Source: Ignavibacteria bacterium (GTDB lineage: Bacteria; Bacteroidota; Ignavibacteria; Kapaibacteriales; Kapaibacteriaceae). From it: a DNA stretch of 64,000 nucleotides. The translations under genes were made by a program, and so were the position numbers. Each line of letters opens with the position of its first letter. The stretch's first letter is position 1. Under the pieces are notes generated by a model. It saw only the letters and a program-made list of their open reading frames with translations. It was not told the DNA's origin and ran no database searches. Shown piece by piece: positions 42,291 through 51,876 of the stretch. The stretch lies in the NCBI GenBank assembly GCA_016707005.1, contig JADJIQ010000005.1, positions 868,001 through 932,000 of the forward strand. The letters run 5' to 3'.

Positions 42291-43883
42291 TTTCGTTCAT
42301 ACCTGTTCTTCATCGCTGCAGCCGTCCTTTGCTGCACTGATGCCTCTGCACAGAAACCACCACGGCTCGTTGTGGTTGTGTCTTTTGATCAATATCGGGG
42401 CGACTATCCAACATCCTTTTCTCGCTTCGTTGGATCAAGGGGCTTTGCACGAATGCAAAAAGACGGTGCCACGTTCTCCCAGTGTTACTATGAGCATGCC
42501 AGTAACCTAACGGGACCCGGTCACGCATCTCTTTTGACGGGATGTTATCCCTCTCACACGGGCATCGTTGGGAATGACTTCTGTGATATCCGTACCGATG
42601 AATGTGTCTACTGCGTAGCAGATGCAGATGGCGCCGTCAGCGCAACACAGTTGGAGATGCCAACTGTTGGTGACAAACTGCGCGAGCGTGATCCTCGCTC
42701 TAAGGTTGTAGGAGTTTCCCTCAAGGACCGCGCAGCCATCCTCATGTGTGGGAAGGGGGCGAGTACATGCGTGTGGTTCGATGATGCGTCGGGCACGTGG
42801 ACAACAAGCCAGGCCTTCCCTCGACCAACGTGGTTGACGTCACTGAATAAGGAAGTGAGCTGCACAACATATTCCAAACGACAGTGGACCATGCAGATCC
42901 CGGCATCACTTGATCCTGCCTATGACAGTGTTCGGGCCGAAGGCGCGTTTGCCGGAGGTGATAACGCATTTCCGCACGACGTGCTGCCGGCAACGTCCAA
43001 GGACTTTGTTGCGAGCGTTATGCTAAGCCCCTTTAGCATGGATATGGTTTTTGATGCAGCCTCCATGGCGTTAAAGAAGGAGCATCTTGGTAAGGATGGA
43101 AGCCCGGATCTGTTGTGTATTGGTGTCTCTACAACGGACTATGTTGGTCATGTATTCGGACCTGACAGCAGAGAAGTTCAAGAACTCTATGTGCGGGCCG
43201 ACAAACGGATCGAAAGGTTCATTGATGAACTGGACCAACGCGTAGGAAGAGCCAACTACGTCCTGATCATCACCTCTGACCATGGAGTAGCGCCCATTCC
43301 GGAAGTCATCCGTGATCTTCCTCAGCAGCAGGGGGCGCGTATCGATGCCGGACGGGTGATGAGAAAGGAGATCCGTGCGATTGTGGATTCTGTCCTGACG
43401 TTGCGGTTCGGACCACCGAGAACATCCTCCTATGTGAGGGCGATACATGCCCCCTCCCTGTATCTCAACGATACGGCGGTGTCCGCTCTGAACCGAGCCG
43501 AGGTGCTTGCCACTAGTGTTGGTGCGCTGCGAAAACATCCCGGACTAGGCATCGTAACAACGCGAGACACCCTTGCGCTGGGAGACTGTCCCGACGGAAC
43601 GGATGAAGCCACGTGCAGATATCTCCGCAACAGCTTCCATGCGGCACGAACTGGAGATATTGTGCTCTACCCGAAGCGGTATTGGGTGTTTGGCACCAAC
43701 ACGGCAACACACGGTACACCGCATGACTATGATCGGTACGTGCCGATGATGTTATTTGGCGGGCGCATCAAACCGCAGCGATCCAAGGAGATGGTTGCAC
43801 CGGTAGACATTGCGCCTACCATAGCAGCATGGTTCGGACTATCGATTGGGCCGGTTGACGGGAGCCCCCTACCACTCAAATAA
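42282..43883 (+). CDS. PafA-like alkaline phosphatase family protein
   Basis: The 533-residue periplasmic enzyme has a signal peptide ending at DASAQ. Metal-binding Asp36 lies in VVSFDQYRGDY, and the nucleophile Thr77 in ASNLTGPGHASLLTG, an arrangement like that of PafA. SLKDRAAIL near 149 provides the Lys and Arg pair that marks PafA-like monoesterases. STTDYVGHVFGPDS and ITSDHG supply further metal ligands. It probably releases phosphate from organic esters without needing a PhoA-type enzyme. Its start codon lies in the 3' arm of a 13-bp hairpin, so initiation may be conditional. No pho box was recognised. Confidence 0.92.
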   Translation: MTFFRSYLFFIAAAVLCCTDASAQKPPRLVVVVSFDQYRGDYPTSFSRFVGSRGFARMQKDGATFSQCYYEHASNLTGPGHASLLTGCYPSHTGIVGNDFCDIRTDECVYCVADADGAVSATQLEMPTVGDKLRERDPRSKVVGVSLKDRAAILMCGKGASTCVWFDDASGTWTTSQAFPRPTWLTSLNKEVSCTTYSKRQWTMQIPASLDPAYDSVRAEGAFAGGDNAFPHDVLPATSKDFVASVMLSPFSMDMVFDAASMALKKEHLGKDGSPDLLCIGVSTTDYVGHVFGPDSREVQELYVRADKRIERFIDELDQRVGRANYVLIITSDHGVAPIPEVIRDLPQQQGARIDAGRVMRKEIRAIVDSVLTLRFGPPRTSSYVRAIHAPSLYLNDTAVSALNRAEVLATSVGALRKHPGLGIVTTRDTLALGDCPDGTDEATCRYLRNSFHAARTGDIVLYPKRYWVFGTNTATHGTPHDYDRYVPMMLFGGRIKPQRSKEMVAPVDIAPTIAAWFGLSIGPVDGSPLPLK

Positions 43884-43901
43884 CACGAAGCTCAACAGAG
43901 A

Positions 43902-45071
43902 TCACTGGATCTCGGCAAGAAGATTACGAGCGATCACCATCTTCTGGACCTCGCTTGTGCCTTCGCCGATGGTAAGGAGTTTCGAGTCGCGCCAGTACTT
44001 CTCAACCGGATACTCCTTCACATAGCCATAGCCCCCGTGGATCTGGATGGCCTCTTCCGCTGTGCGAACGGCTACTTCAGACGAGAACAGTTTTGCTTCC
44101 GAAGCGGCGATCGTGAAGTTCATTCCTTGGTCGCGCATCCATGCAGACTTGTACGTAAGGATCCGCGAGGCTTCGATCTCCATCGACATCTTGGCAAGCT
44201 TGAACTGAATGGCCTGCATGTCTGCAAGGCGCTTTCCGAACTGAACGCGGTCAACGCTGTACTTCAGTGCAGCTTCAAACGCCCCTTGAGCGAGACCAAC
44301 ACTGAGGGCGGCAATGGAGATCCGTCCACCGTCAAGGATCTGCAGCGCTTGGATGAACCCTTCTCCTTCGTTGCCGATGAGGTGAGATGCCGGTACGCGT
44401 ACATTGTCGAACGTGAGTCCCGCAGTGTCCGAGCAGCGCATTCCCAGCTTGTTCTCCTTCTTGGAACCGTAGAAGCCGGCCATGGACTTATCAATGGCAA
44501 AGGCGGAGATGCCGCGTTTCCCGGCAGACTGATCGGTAACGGCCATCACAACGCAAATATCACCCACGTTTCCGTGTGTGATGAAGTTCTTCGCACCATT
44601 GAGTACCCAATGGTCTCCGTCGCGGACGGCCACGGTACGTGTGCCGCCAGCATCAGATCCTGCACTTGGCTCAGTTAAGCCCCATGCACCCATCGTTTCA
44701 CCCTTCGCCAGGCGGGGGATGTATTTAGCGCGCAATTCATCGGAGCCGAATCGATTAATGTGTCCGGAGCACAGCCCGTTGTGAGCGGCAACACCAAGCG
44801 CAATGGAAGGACATCCGCGGGCGACCTCTTCCACAACGATGGCATATTCCATGTATCCCATGCCCGCTCCACCAAGCTCCGGCGGCATCACAATGCCAAG
44901 GTAGCCAAGATCGCCAAGCTTGCGGAAGACCTCATGCGGAAACTCCTGCGACTCATCGTATTGCAGGGCAATGGGTTTGATCTCCTCTTCAACAAAGGCG
45001 CGGATGTGAGCACGCAATGCCTCTTGATCCTCAGTGAGATCGAACGAGATTCCGGATGTTTCTTGGTCCAT
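43902..45071 (-). CDS. Acyl-CoA dehydrogenase
   Basis: A 389-residue FAD enzyme that oxidises acyl-CoA to 2-enoyl-CoA in fatty-acid or branched-chain breakdown. The ATG at 45071 (MDQETSGISFDLTEDQEALRAHI) is the family start; a 14-residue longer frame is rejected. AWGLTEPSAGSDAGGTRTVAV is the FAD/substrate signature, and QIHGGYGYVKEYPVEKYWRDSKLLTIGEGTSEVQKMVIA contains the catalytic Glu of IGEGTSE. The family cannot be narrowed safely to one chain length. TAGGTTTG on the minus strand (complement of 45111-45118) is its likely promoter, 39 bp upstream. The hbd gene at 60733 is probably in the same pathway. Confidence 0.94.
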   Translation of the reverse strand: MDQETSGISFDLTEDQEALRAHIRAFVEEEIKPIALQYDESQEFPHEVFRKLGDLGYLGIVMPPELGGAGMGYMEYAIVVEEVARGCPSIALGVAAHNGLCSGHINRFGSDELRAKYIPRLAKGETMGAWGLTEPSAGSDAGGTRTVAVRDGDHWVLNGAKNFITHGNVGDICVVMAVTDQSAGKRGISAFAIDKSMAGFYGSKKENKLGMRCSDTAGLTFDNVRVPASHLIGNEGEGFIQALQILDGGRISIAALSVGLAQGAFEAALKYSVDRVQFGKRLADMQAIQFKLAKMSMEIEASRILTYKSAWMRDQGMNFTIAASEAKLFSSEVAVRTAEEAIQIHGGYGYVKEYPVEKYWRDSKLLTIGEGTSEVQKMVIARNLLAEIQ

Positions 45072-45110
45072 GTGGGGTAGCCAGGGAGTGATGTCGATGA
45101 AGCAGAGTTG

Positions 45111-45118
45111 CAAACCTA
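45111..45118 (-). promoter_or_regulatory. -7 promoter element TAGGTTTG for acyl-CoA dehydrogenase
   Basis: Exact TAnnTTTG on the minus strand, 39 bp before the ATG at 45071. Confidence 0.65.
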
Positions 45119-45167
45119 CAAACCGTTCGTATCATCGTCCCTAACACAACATCCGTCTCAAGAGTTC

Positions 45168-46304
45168 GTGCTTCGCCCCCTCCCCACCATACTGACCAGT
45201 ATACTCTTCTTGGTCTTGGTCTGCACGGTACGCAGCCAGCCGGAAGAGGTGCGCATTATGCAGCGTGTAGATACGGCACATCCGCATGTCCGAGAGGTGT
45301 TGGTGCGGTGGGTAGACAGTCTGCACACATGGCGGAGTGAGGTGTCTGGGCGCAAACGCACGGACGGGTTCTTTACTACTGCCGGGTCCATCGTTAGGGA
45401 CTGGTTCTTCCAGGACGGCGACGTTGTGATGCAGTTTCCTGCAACGGTCATGAGCGTGGAGTATGATGGAGGGGGCTGGGTGGTTCGTACCATCTTTGCC
45501 CGACTCGATCCAACCTCTCGGGTTGTGATTCCATTGGGGATCATTCGGGTGCGATTCATCCTTGCAACGGATGCTTCCGGTACCATCGGGTGGCAGCTAG
45601 AAGATCCGCTTTTGAGTGCTACAAAGGCATGGGACACAACTATCGTAGGGTCGATGACCTACATTCACCCATCGGACATCACCGTGGACGAGGGCAGGGC
45701 AAAGGAGGCCCCGGAATTCTGTCGGGCTATTGGGGAGCGCTTCGGACTTTCAATACCGAGACGAATTCGCGTTGTCCTCACACACGACCGAGATGAACTA
45801 TGCCGAATCCTCGGCCTGGAGTATTACGCCTTTCCGCCCCAGGCACTCTCGTTCCCTGAGTCAGATCTTATCATCGAAGCCAGCAATGAGGTCTATCATC
45901 CACACGAACTTGTGCACCTTGTGTTTCGGGATTATGACGGGGCTCATCCCATCCTGCGGGAGGGACTTGCAACCCTTCTTGGAGGTACAGGGGTGATGGA
46001 CTTCTCAGATGCATTGTCTGAGTACCTCGCTGCCCATTCCAATCGGCGTATTCCGTCGTTCGTGGAGCTCTTTACGGGTGTTAAGACCGATCAGTCTGAT
46101 GAATATGTTCTCGGTGCAGTGATCTGCGACCTCGTGTTGCGTTTCCACGGACGTGCCGCGCTTCTAGAGCTCCTCCAAAATCAACGGTCATCCGATGTGA
46201 TGATCGCCCTAAGTGCGCTGCTGGGTTTCGATATCGCGGACCGGCAGGAGTCACTTCGCTCCCTGGCCGAGGCTGCCTACAGTAGAGGAGTGACGGGACG
46301 CTAG
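45168..46304 (+). CDS. Putative secreted HExxH zinc metallopeptidase
   Basis: From GTG 45168 the product has 378 residues with a signal peptide (RPLPTILTSILFLVLVCTVRSQ); an upstream TTG is less likely. Near residue 246 it has PHELVHLVFRDYDGAHPILREGLATLLGG: HExxH, then 14 residues, then Glu. This fits a gluzincin-like zinc site, as in Peptidase_MA-type families, so proteolytic activity is likely. The first half (20-200) has beta-rich, NTF2-like features. I cannot name the family with certainty. It is divergent from acyl-CoA dehydrogenase and precedes the M16 peptidase gene, but the latter has its own promoter. Confidence 0.8.
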   Translation: MLRPLPTILTSILFLVLVCTVRSQPEEVRIMQRVDTAHPHVREVLVRWVDSLHTWRSEVSGRKRTDGFFTTAGSIVRDWFFQDGDVVMQFPATVMSVEYDGGGWVVRTIFARLDPTSRVVIPLGIIRVRFILATDASGTIGWQLEDPLLSATKAWDTTIVGSMTYIHPSDITVDEGRAKEAPEFCRAIGERFGLSIPRRIRVVLTHDRDELCRILGLEYYAFPPQALSFPESDLIIEASNEVYHPHELVHLVFRDYDGAHPILREGLATLLGGTGVMDFSDALSEYLAAHSNRRIPSFVELFTGVKTDQSDEYVLGAVICDLVLRFHGRAALLELLQNQRSSDVMIALSALLGFDIADRQESLRSLAEAAYSRGVTGR

Positions 46305-46314
46305 GTCTGATTCG

Positions 46315-46322
46315 TAGTTTTG
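46315..46322 (+). promoter_or_regulatory. -7 promoter element TAGTTTTG for the M16 peptidase
   Basis: Exact TAnnTTTG match 83 bp before the ATG at 46406. Confidence 0.6.
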
Positions 46323-46405
46323 CTGTCCGCCCGTTTCGAACTGTAACATTTCGTCACACGGGGCGTTGAGCCGCACGAATCCAATCATCTCTGACGGAGT
46401 AACGC

Positions 46406-49400
46406 ATGACCAGACGCATGGTCGCCATTCTGTGTCTTGTCCTCACTGCATTTGCAGCAACGGCACAGACAACATTCGATCTCAAGGACACGGTCCGTTT
46501 CAATCCCGATGTGAAGAAGGGTACGCTTTCGAGCGGTATTCCGTATTACCTGATGAAGAACAGTCGACCGGCAAATCGTCTTGAATTGATGCTGGTTGTG
46601 AATGCCGGTGCTGTATTAGAGGACGACGATCAGAATGGACTTGCACACTTCTGTGAGCACATGGCCTTCAATGGTACGCAGGGCTTCCCGAAGCAAGAAC
46701 TCGTAAACTTCCTTGAGTCCATGGGCGTGCGTTTCGGAGCCGATCTTAACGCCTACACCAATCTCGACGAGACGGTATACATGCTTACGATCCCTCTTGA
46801 TAAACCTCAGAACGTGATCCGAGGCATTCAAGTGATCCGGGACTGGGCCGGCTTTGTGACGTATGATGAGGAAGCTATCAACGCTGAACGCGGTGTGATC
46901 ATGGAGGAGCTTCGCTTGGGAAGAGGCGCTGAAGAACGGATGCAGGACAAACACCGCGCCAATATGTACTGGGGTTCCAAGTATGCCCAGCGTAATGTGA
47001 TCGGTGATACGAACATCTTGCTTCGCGCGCCGGGCGACAATCTCCGTCGATTCTATCGTACTTGGTACCGTCCGGAGAACTTTGCCATCGTTGCCGTTGG
47101 AGATATTGATCCGTCAACACTTGAGCAATATCTCAACAAGTACTTCAGCTCACCGGCCTCATCCGGTGAACGCAAATCGAGTCGACCGCAGATCACCCTG
47201 CCCCCACACAAGGAGACACTGATATCGGTCGCTTCAGACCCTGAGCTTCAAGGCGCTCGGGCAGAGCTCTTTATCAAACGTCCGGCAGACACTGTTCACA
47301 CGTATGCGGACTACAAGCGGAACATCACTCGCCAGATGATGATGGAGATGTTGAATAATCGTTTGGCTGAACTGTCGCGCAAGAACCCACCGCCATTCGC
47401 CAGCGCTGGTACCGGTGGGTACCGTATGGCCCGCGAGGCAATGGCTACGTATGGGATCGTGACGGCGGCTGACAAGAACGTGCTCAAAAGTCTGAACGCG
47501 ATGTTGACAGAATTGGAACGCGCTAAGCGACACGGATTCACAGCTACTGAGCTTGCACGTGCCAAGGAATCAACCTTGGCCAATATGGAGAAGTATTATA
47601 ACGAACGTGATAAATCTGAGTCGCAGCAATTCGCTCGAGAACTCACACGACATGTACTTCAAGTAGAGTCGGTTCCAGGAATCGTACATGAGTGGGAGAT
47701 TTTCCAAGGACTTGTTCCAACGATCACGATCGAAGACGTCAATCGTCTGGCCGGTGGTTTGATCTCTCAGGAAAATCGAGTCATCGCGATCTCCGTGCCG
47801 GAAGGCAATGGATTTGTTAAGCCAACGGAACAGCAAGTTCGCGACCTGCTGGCTGCAGTTGAGGCAAAGCAGATCGATGCCTACGTTGATGCGGCTCCTA
47901 CAAAGCCCCTTATGGAAAAGGCTCCTGAGGCCGGTAAGATCACGGAACTCCGCACGTTGTCTGATATTGGCGCAACGGAGCTTACGCTCTCCAATGGGGC
48001 CCGTGTTGTATACAAAAAGACCGACTTTAAGAACGACGAGATCCTGTTCTCGGCTCAGAGCTGGGGTGGCCAATCGCTGGGCCTTGAAGAAGACCACATC
48101 ACCAATATGGTTGCAGCCACGGTGGTTGATGCCGGCGGTGTAGGTCAGTTCGGTACCAATGAATTGATGAAGATGCTCAGCGGTAAGAATGTTGGCATCG
48201 GGCCAAGCATTGGCATGTATCAAGAGACGATCAACGGATCGTCCACACCAAAGGATCTTCGGACGTTTTTTGAGCTCCTCTATCTTGGCTTTACGGCCCC
48301 ACGCAAGGATGTCGAAGCGTTTGAATCGTGGAAGGCAAAGATGAAGGCTGAGTTGGCCAACAAGGAGAAGAGTCCGGAAGGAGTATTCATCGATACCGTT
48401 ATGTCTGTGTCCACGGGTAATCATCCTCGTGCTCGCACCATGTCGGAGTCGAGCGTGGATCAGATCAATCTCGAAAAGGCGTTCGAATTCTATAAGAAGC
48501 GATTCCAGTACGGATCGGACTTCACGTATTACTTCGTGGGCAATTTTGATGAAGAGGCATTGAAAAAGTACGTTGAGACCTACATCGCATCTCTTCCTTC
48601 CGCACCGCCTGATCCAAAATCCAAGGCTGCAAATGGTACAAATACCATTGACCCCAATCTCCGTCCTGTAGCAATGCAAACGCAGGTGTTTGGCCAGTCG
48701 GGCGAAGGGGTGCCGGTGGTGGTCAATGCTCCGGTGCCATCGAGCGTGCCAACGGGCGTGCCAATGAAGGAGACATGGAAGGACGTTGGCATCCGCACGA
48801 AGAAGGGTCAATACCGCAAGACCGTGTACAAGGGTGTTGAACAGAAGAGCACGGTGTTGCTGTCCGCTTCGGGACCGATGAAGTACACTCCGGAAAGTCG
48901 ATATGATCTGGTTGCGCTCTGTGAGGTGATGGAGATCACCCTTCGCGAGCAGATGCGCGAAGAAAAGGGTGGCGTCTACTTCGTATCGGTGCAGCCGAAC
49001 TTTGACAAGATCCCACAAGAAGAGTTTTCTATCAGCGTATACTTTGGCTGCGCTCCTGAGCGTGTGGATGAACTGGTCTCCACGGTGAAGAATGAAATGG
49101 TAGCACTTCGTACCAAGACAGTGCCGGACTCGCTCATCGCAAAGGTCAAGGAAATGCAGACCAAGGAACGTGAAACAGGCATTAAGACCAACCGGTTCTG
49201 GATGCAGGTGCTGAGTCGGTTCGACCACGACGGAGAACCGTACTCCAACGTCTTCCTCCGTGAGAAATTCATCAAGGAACTCAGCGCCGAACAGGTCAAA
49301 AAGACCGCCGAGAAGTATCTAGATGGCAAGAACTTTGCGGAGTTCATTCTCAAGCCGGAGGCATCTGCATCAACAGATCCGAAACCTGCGTCGTCATCGC

Positions 49401-49441
49401 AGCAAGCGCCGGCACCAAAGAAGAAGTCTAAGAAGAAGTAA
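46406..49441 (+). CDS. Periplasmic M16 (pitrilysin-type) zinc peptidase
   Basis: The 1011-residue product has a signal peptide ending in ATAQTT. The inverted zinc motif HFCEH is at residues 81-85 (HxxEH), with the downstream Glu in EAINAERGVIMEEL near 158. A second, inactive M16-like half runs from about residue 520 to 980. Together they form the clam-shell of two M16C/M16 units expected for this length. Such enzymes degrade small peptides in the periplasm. The last 40 residues are low-complexity and basic (PKPASSSQQAPAPKKKSKKK). ACGGAGTAACGC before the ATG provides a Shine-Dalgarno-like GGAG. A strong bidirectional terminator follows. Confidence 0.95.
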   Translation: MTRRMVAILCLVLTAFAATAQTTFDLKDTVRFNPDVKKGTLSSGIPYYLMKNSRPANRLELMLVVNAGAVLEDDDQNGLAHFCEHMAFNGTQGFPKQELVNFLESMGVRFGADLNAYTNLDETVYMLTIPLDKPQNVIRGIQVIRDWAGFVTYDEEAINAERGVIMEELRLGRGAEERMQDKHRANMYWGSKYAQRNVIGDTNILLRAPGDNLRRFYRTWYRPENFAIVAVGDIDPSTLEQYLNKYFSSPASSGERKSSRPQITLPPHKETLISVASDPELQGARAELFIKRPADTVHTYADYKRNITRQMMMEMLNNRLAELSRKNPPPFASAGTGGYRMAREAMATYGIVTAADKNVLKSLNAMLTELERAKRHGFTATELARAKESTLANMEKYYNERDKSESQQFARELTRHVLQVESVPGIVHEWEIFQGLVPTITIEDVNRLAGGLISQENRVIAISVPEGNGFVKPTEQQVRDLLAAVEAKQIDAYVDAAPTKPLMEKAPEAGKITELRTLSDIGATELTLSNGARVVYKKTDFKNDEILFSAQSWGGQSLGLEEDHITNMVAATVVDAGGVGQFGTNELMKMLSGKNVGIGPSIGMYQETINGSSTPKDLRTFFELLYLGFTAPRKDVEAFESWKAKMKAELANKEKSPEGVFIDTVMSVSTGNHPRARTMSESSVDQINLEKAFEFYKKRFQYGSDFTYYFVGNFDEEALKKYVETYIASLPSAPPDPKSKAANGTNTIDPNLRPVAMQTQVFGQSGEGVPVVVNAPVPSSVPTGVPMKETWKDVGIRTKKGQYRKTVYKGVEQKSTVLLSASGPMKYTPESRYDLVALCEVMEITLREQMREEKGGVYFVSVQPNFDKIPQEEFSISVYFGCAPERVDELVSTVKNEMVALRTKTVPDSLIAKVKEMQTKERETGIKTNRFWMQVLSRFDHDGEPYSNVFLREKFIKELSAEQVKKTAEKYLDGKNFAEFILKPEASASTDPKPASSSQQAPAPKKKSKKK

Positions 49442-49458
49442 GCGATCAGTGAACAAAA

Positions 49459-49497
49459 CGAACGGCGCATCAACCTCCGTGGTTGATGCGCCGTTCG
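49459..49497. terminator. Bidirectional rho-independent terminator between M16 peptidase and pyk
   Basis: A perfect 17-bp stem CGAACGGCGCATCAACC and its complement close the loop TCCGT. A T-rich tract follows on both strands (TGTTTG on plus, TTTTGTTC on minus). Confidence 0.9.
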
Positions 49498-49529
49498 TGT
49501 TTGAGGCACATGTGTGAAGTGCTGATGCG

Positions 49530-51002
49530 TTACTTCTCGAGTGTCTCGATGGAAAGCATGTTCGTGCGTGCCCGCCCAACGAGTGGACGTCCGATCGTAA
49601 ACACTACCGTAGACCCAGAAGCCAGGTGCTTTTCTTTTACAAGCAGGGATTTGATGTGCTCGATGGTGTCGTCAGTTGTGCTGATCGCATCAAGGACCAT
49701 ACCCGTTACGCCCCACAACAAGCCCATGCGCCGAGCAACGGCGCGCATTGAGGTGATCGCAAAGATCGCGGCTCGCGGACGTCTGTTGGAGATCAGCCGC
49801 GCAGTTTCGCCACTATAGCTCAGACTGACGATAGCAGACACGCGGCGCTCCTCGGCGATGTGTGAAACGGCCATGGCAACGGACTCAGTGTTCGTTCGTT
49901 TGCCGTCACCCTCGGGTTCGTACCCAGTATGGAGTTTGCCGTCATCCAGAAGCTCTGCCTCAGCCTCCTGACAGATCATACGCATGTAGTGTACCGCTTC
50001 GATCGGGTAGGCACCCACGCTGGTCTCAGCGCTCAACATCACGGCATCTGTACCGTCGAGAACAGCATTGGCTACATCGCTTGCCTCGGCACGTGTTGGG
50101 CGCGGATTGCGGATCATAGACTCCAGCATCTGTGTTGCCGTGATGACTGGCTTTGCCTTTGAATTGCAGAGGTGGATGAGTTTCTTCTGAACAATTGGAA
50201 CAGCTGCGGCAGCGATCTCCACGCCAAGATCACCGCGAGCAACCATCACGGCATCAGAAGCATCAACGATCGCTTCGATATTCGTGAGTGCTTCCGGTTT
50301 TTCGATCTTCGCGATCACCCATTGTGTGCCGCCATATTTCGTGATGTACTTGCGAACATTCTCAATGTCCGATGCTGATCGTACAAAGGACAGGGCGATA
50401 TAATCGCACTCCTGTTCTATGGCAAATCGCACATCGGCGCGGTCCTTTGTGGTCATGGCCGGCTGAGATACTGCCGTCTGCGGAAGGTTGATCCCCTTCC
50501 GAGGAAGTAAGGTGCCACCATGGACAACGATGGCGCGGATCACGCTTCCGTCTGTCTCCCTCACTTGGATCTTGAGCAACCCGTCATCAAAGAGCAGTAC
50601 GTCTCCCTTCTTCACATCTTGGGCGATGGTAGGGTACTGAACTGGGATCACGTTGTCCTTTGGACCAAGCTTGAGAGCCCGCATGACCCCTACGTCTGCA
50701 AGGCGTATGTCTCGGCCTGACACGAGTGACATCGACTCCCGATCCGAGAAGTCAGCAACACGGATTTTCGGACCCTGCAAGTCTGCGATGATCGGCAAGA
50801 GAACCCCGAGCTCTTCTTCGGCCGCGCGGATCGCCTTTACGTATGACTCGTGACTGCTGTATGCCCCGTGAGACATGTTAAGTCGGAAGGCATTGGCGCC
50901 AGCCTTCACAAGGGCGACTACTTTTTCTTTGGACGCAACGGCCGGACCCATCGTACAGAGGATCTTCGCCTTTTGATGCATCATGACTCGAGTGGATGCC
51001 AT
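49530..51002 (-). CDS. pyk: Pyruvate kinase
   Basis: A 490-residue glycolytic enzyme that transfers phosphate from PEP to ADP. KAKILCTMGPAVASKEKV opens the barrel. NAFRLNMSHG, the substrate Lys in WVIAKIEKPEAL, the metal site MVARGDLGVEIAAAAVPIVQKKLI, and ATQMLESMIRNPRPTRAEASDVANAVLDGTDAVMLSAETSVG are all present. MASTRVM or MMHQKAK are both possible starts. The final domain is a normal allosteric C-domain. With eno (17344) it gives two lower-glycolysis genes in the window. It lies 12 nt after ymdB and is probably co-transcribed with it. Confidence 0.97.
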   Translation of the reverse strand: MASTRVMMHQKAKILCTMGPAVASKEKVVALVKAGANAFRLNMSHGAYSSHESYVKAIRAAEEELGVLLPIIADLQGPKIRVADFSDRESMSLVSGRDIRLADVGVMRALKLGPKDNVIPVQYPTIAQDVKKGDVLLFDDGLLKIQVRETDGSVIRAIVVHGGTLLPRKGINLPQTAVSQPAMTTKDRADVRFAIEQECDYIALSFVRSASDIENVRKYITKYGGTQWVIAKIEKPEALTNIEAIVDASDAVMVARGDLGVEIAAAAVPIVQKKLIHLCNSKAKPVITATQMLESMIRNPRPTRAEASDVANAVLDGTDAVMLSAETSVGAYPIEAVHYMRMICQEAEAELLDDGKLHTGYEPEGDGKRTNTESVAMAVSHIAEERRVSAIVSLSYSGETARLISNRRPRAAIFAITSMRAVARRMGLLWGVTGMVLDAISTTDDTIEHIKSLLVKEKHLASGSTVVFTIGRPLVGRARTNMLSIETLEK

Positions 51003-51014
51003 GATAGCCTTCTT

Positions 51015-51830
51015 TTAAGATTTCGTAAGAGTGTTTGTGAGGGGGCGAGGTAGCATGAACGGCTCGATCGAAAGAGCCTTACCCGTATCCTCGTCGATCT
51101 GGAGGTGAACACCGCAGACGCGAACGTCGTGCTCAGCAACCTCGTATTTGTGCGCGGTCTGGAGGATCAACCGTTTGATCGCGATGTCTTTTTTCATCCC
51201 AAGTACGCTGTCGTACGGACCCGTCATTCCGGTATCTGTCAAGTATGCCGTGCCCTGCGGAAGGATGCGGGCATCGCCGGTCTGCACATGCGTGTGCGTT
51301 CCAAGTACGGCGCTCACACGTCCATCGCAATGCCAACCCATGGCGATCTTCTCTGCCGTTGCATCAGCATGGAAATCCAAGAGGATGATCTTTGTCCGCG
51401 GAGCCAGCTTATTGATGGCTGCATCCACCGCTTTGAACGGACAGTCAATCGCCTGCATGTACACTCTACCTTGGGCCTGCATGATCCCAACGGTTCGTTG
51501 ATCCGGAAGAGTGATCACTGTGAAGCCCCTTCCCGGATTCTCGATCGGATAGTTCATCGGGCGCAGCACGTTCTGGTTTGAGGCGAGGAGGGGGCGGGCC
51601 TTCCAATTTTCCCAGATGTGGTTTCCGGTGGTGATGCAATGCACCCCGGCATCGAAGAGCTCCGCGGCTTCTTTGTCGGATAGTCCCTTACCGTCAACGA
51701 TGTTCTCACCGTTCACCACCAGACAATCGGGCTTGTAGTGCTCCTTGAGCGACGGCAGTTGCCGGAGGAGTTCGCGCAGACCCACATGGCCTACTACATC
51801 ACCGATAAAGAGCAGATTGAAGACTCGCAT
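51015..51830 (-). CDS. ymdB: YmdB-type metallophosphoesterase (TIGR00282)
   Basis: A 271-residue metallophosphoesterase. The metal-binding blocks are in order: LFIGDVVGHVG, CLVVNGENIVDGKG, CITTGNHIWEN, ILLDFHADATAEKIA and AVLGTHTHVQTGDAR. YmdB-type enzymes hydrolyse 2',3'-cyclic nucleotides in vitro and affect mRNA levels and biofilm choices in Bacillus. It starts with ATG 51830, only six bases after TAGGTTTG on the minus strand. The pyk gene follows 12 nt downstream. Confidence 0.93.
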   Translation of the reverse strand: MRVFNLLFIGDVVGHVGLRELLRQLPSLKEHYKPDCLVVNGENIVDGKGLSDKEAAELFDAGVHCITTGNHIWENWKARPLLASNQNVLRPMNYPIENPGRGFTVITLPDQRTVGIMQAQGRVYMQAIDCPFKAVDAAINKLAPRTKIILLDFHADATAEKIAMGWHCDGRVSAVLGTHTHVQTGDARILPQGTAYLTDTGMTGPYDSVLGMKKDIAIKRLILQTAHKYEVAEHDVRVCGVHLQIDEDTGKALSIEPFMLPRPLTNTLTKS

Positions 51831-51876
51831 AGATCACAAACCTACGAAACCCTCTGGTGGGGTATCTTCGTGTCCC
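51831..51876. promoter_or_regulatory. Divergent near-leaderless promoters of ymdB and the adenosyltransferase
   Basis: Minus strand: TAGGTTTG (complement of 51837-51844), six bases before the ATG at 51830. Plus strand: TATCTTCG (51863-51870, one mismatch), six bases before the ATG at 51877. Confidence 0.68.

Noticed and set aside
47570..49228. 552-residue minus-strand frame inside the M16 peptidase gene
   Set aside because: It lies opposite a clear M16 peptidase with a catalytic motif. The His/Arg/Leu-rich composition is that of an antisense shadow.
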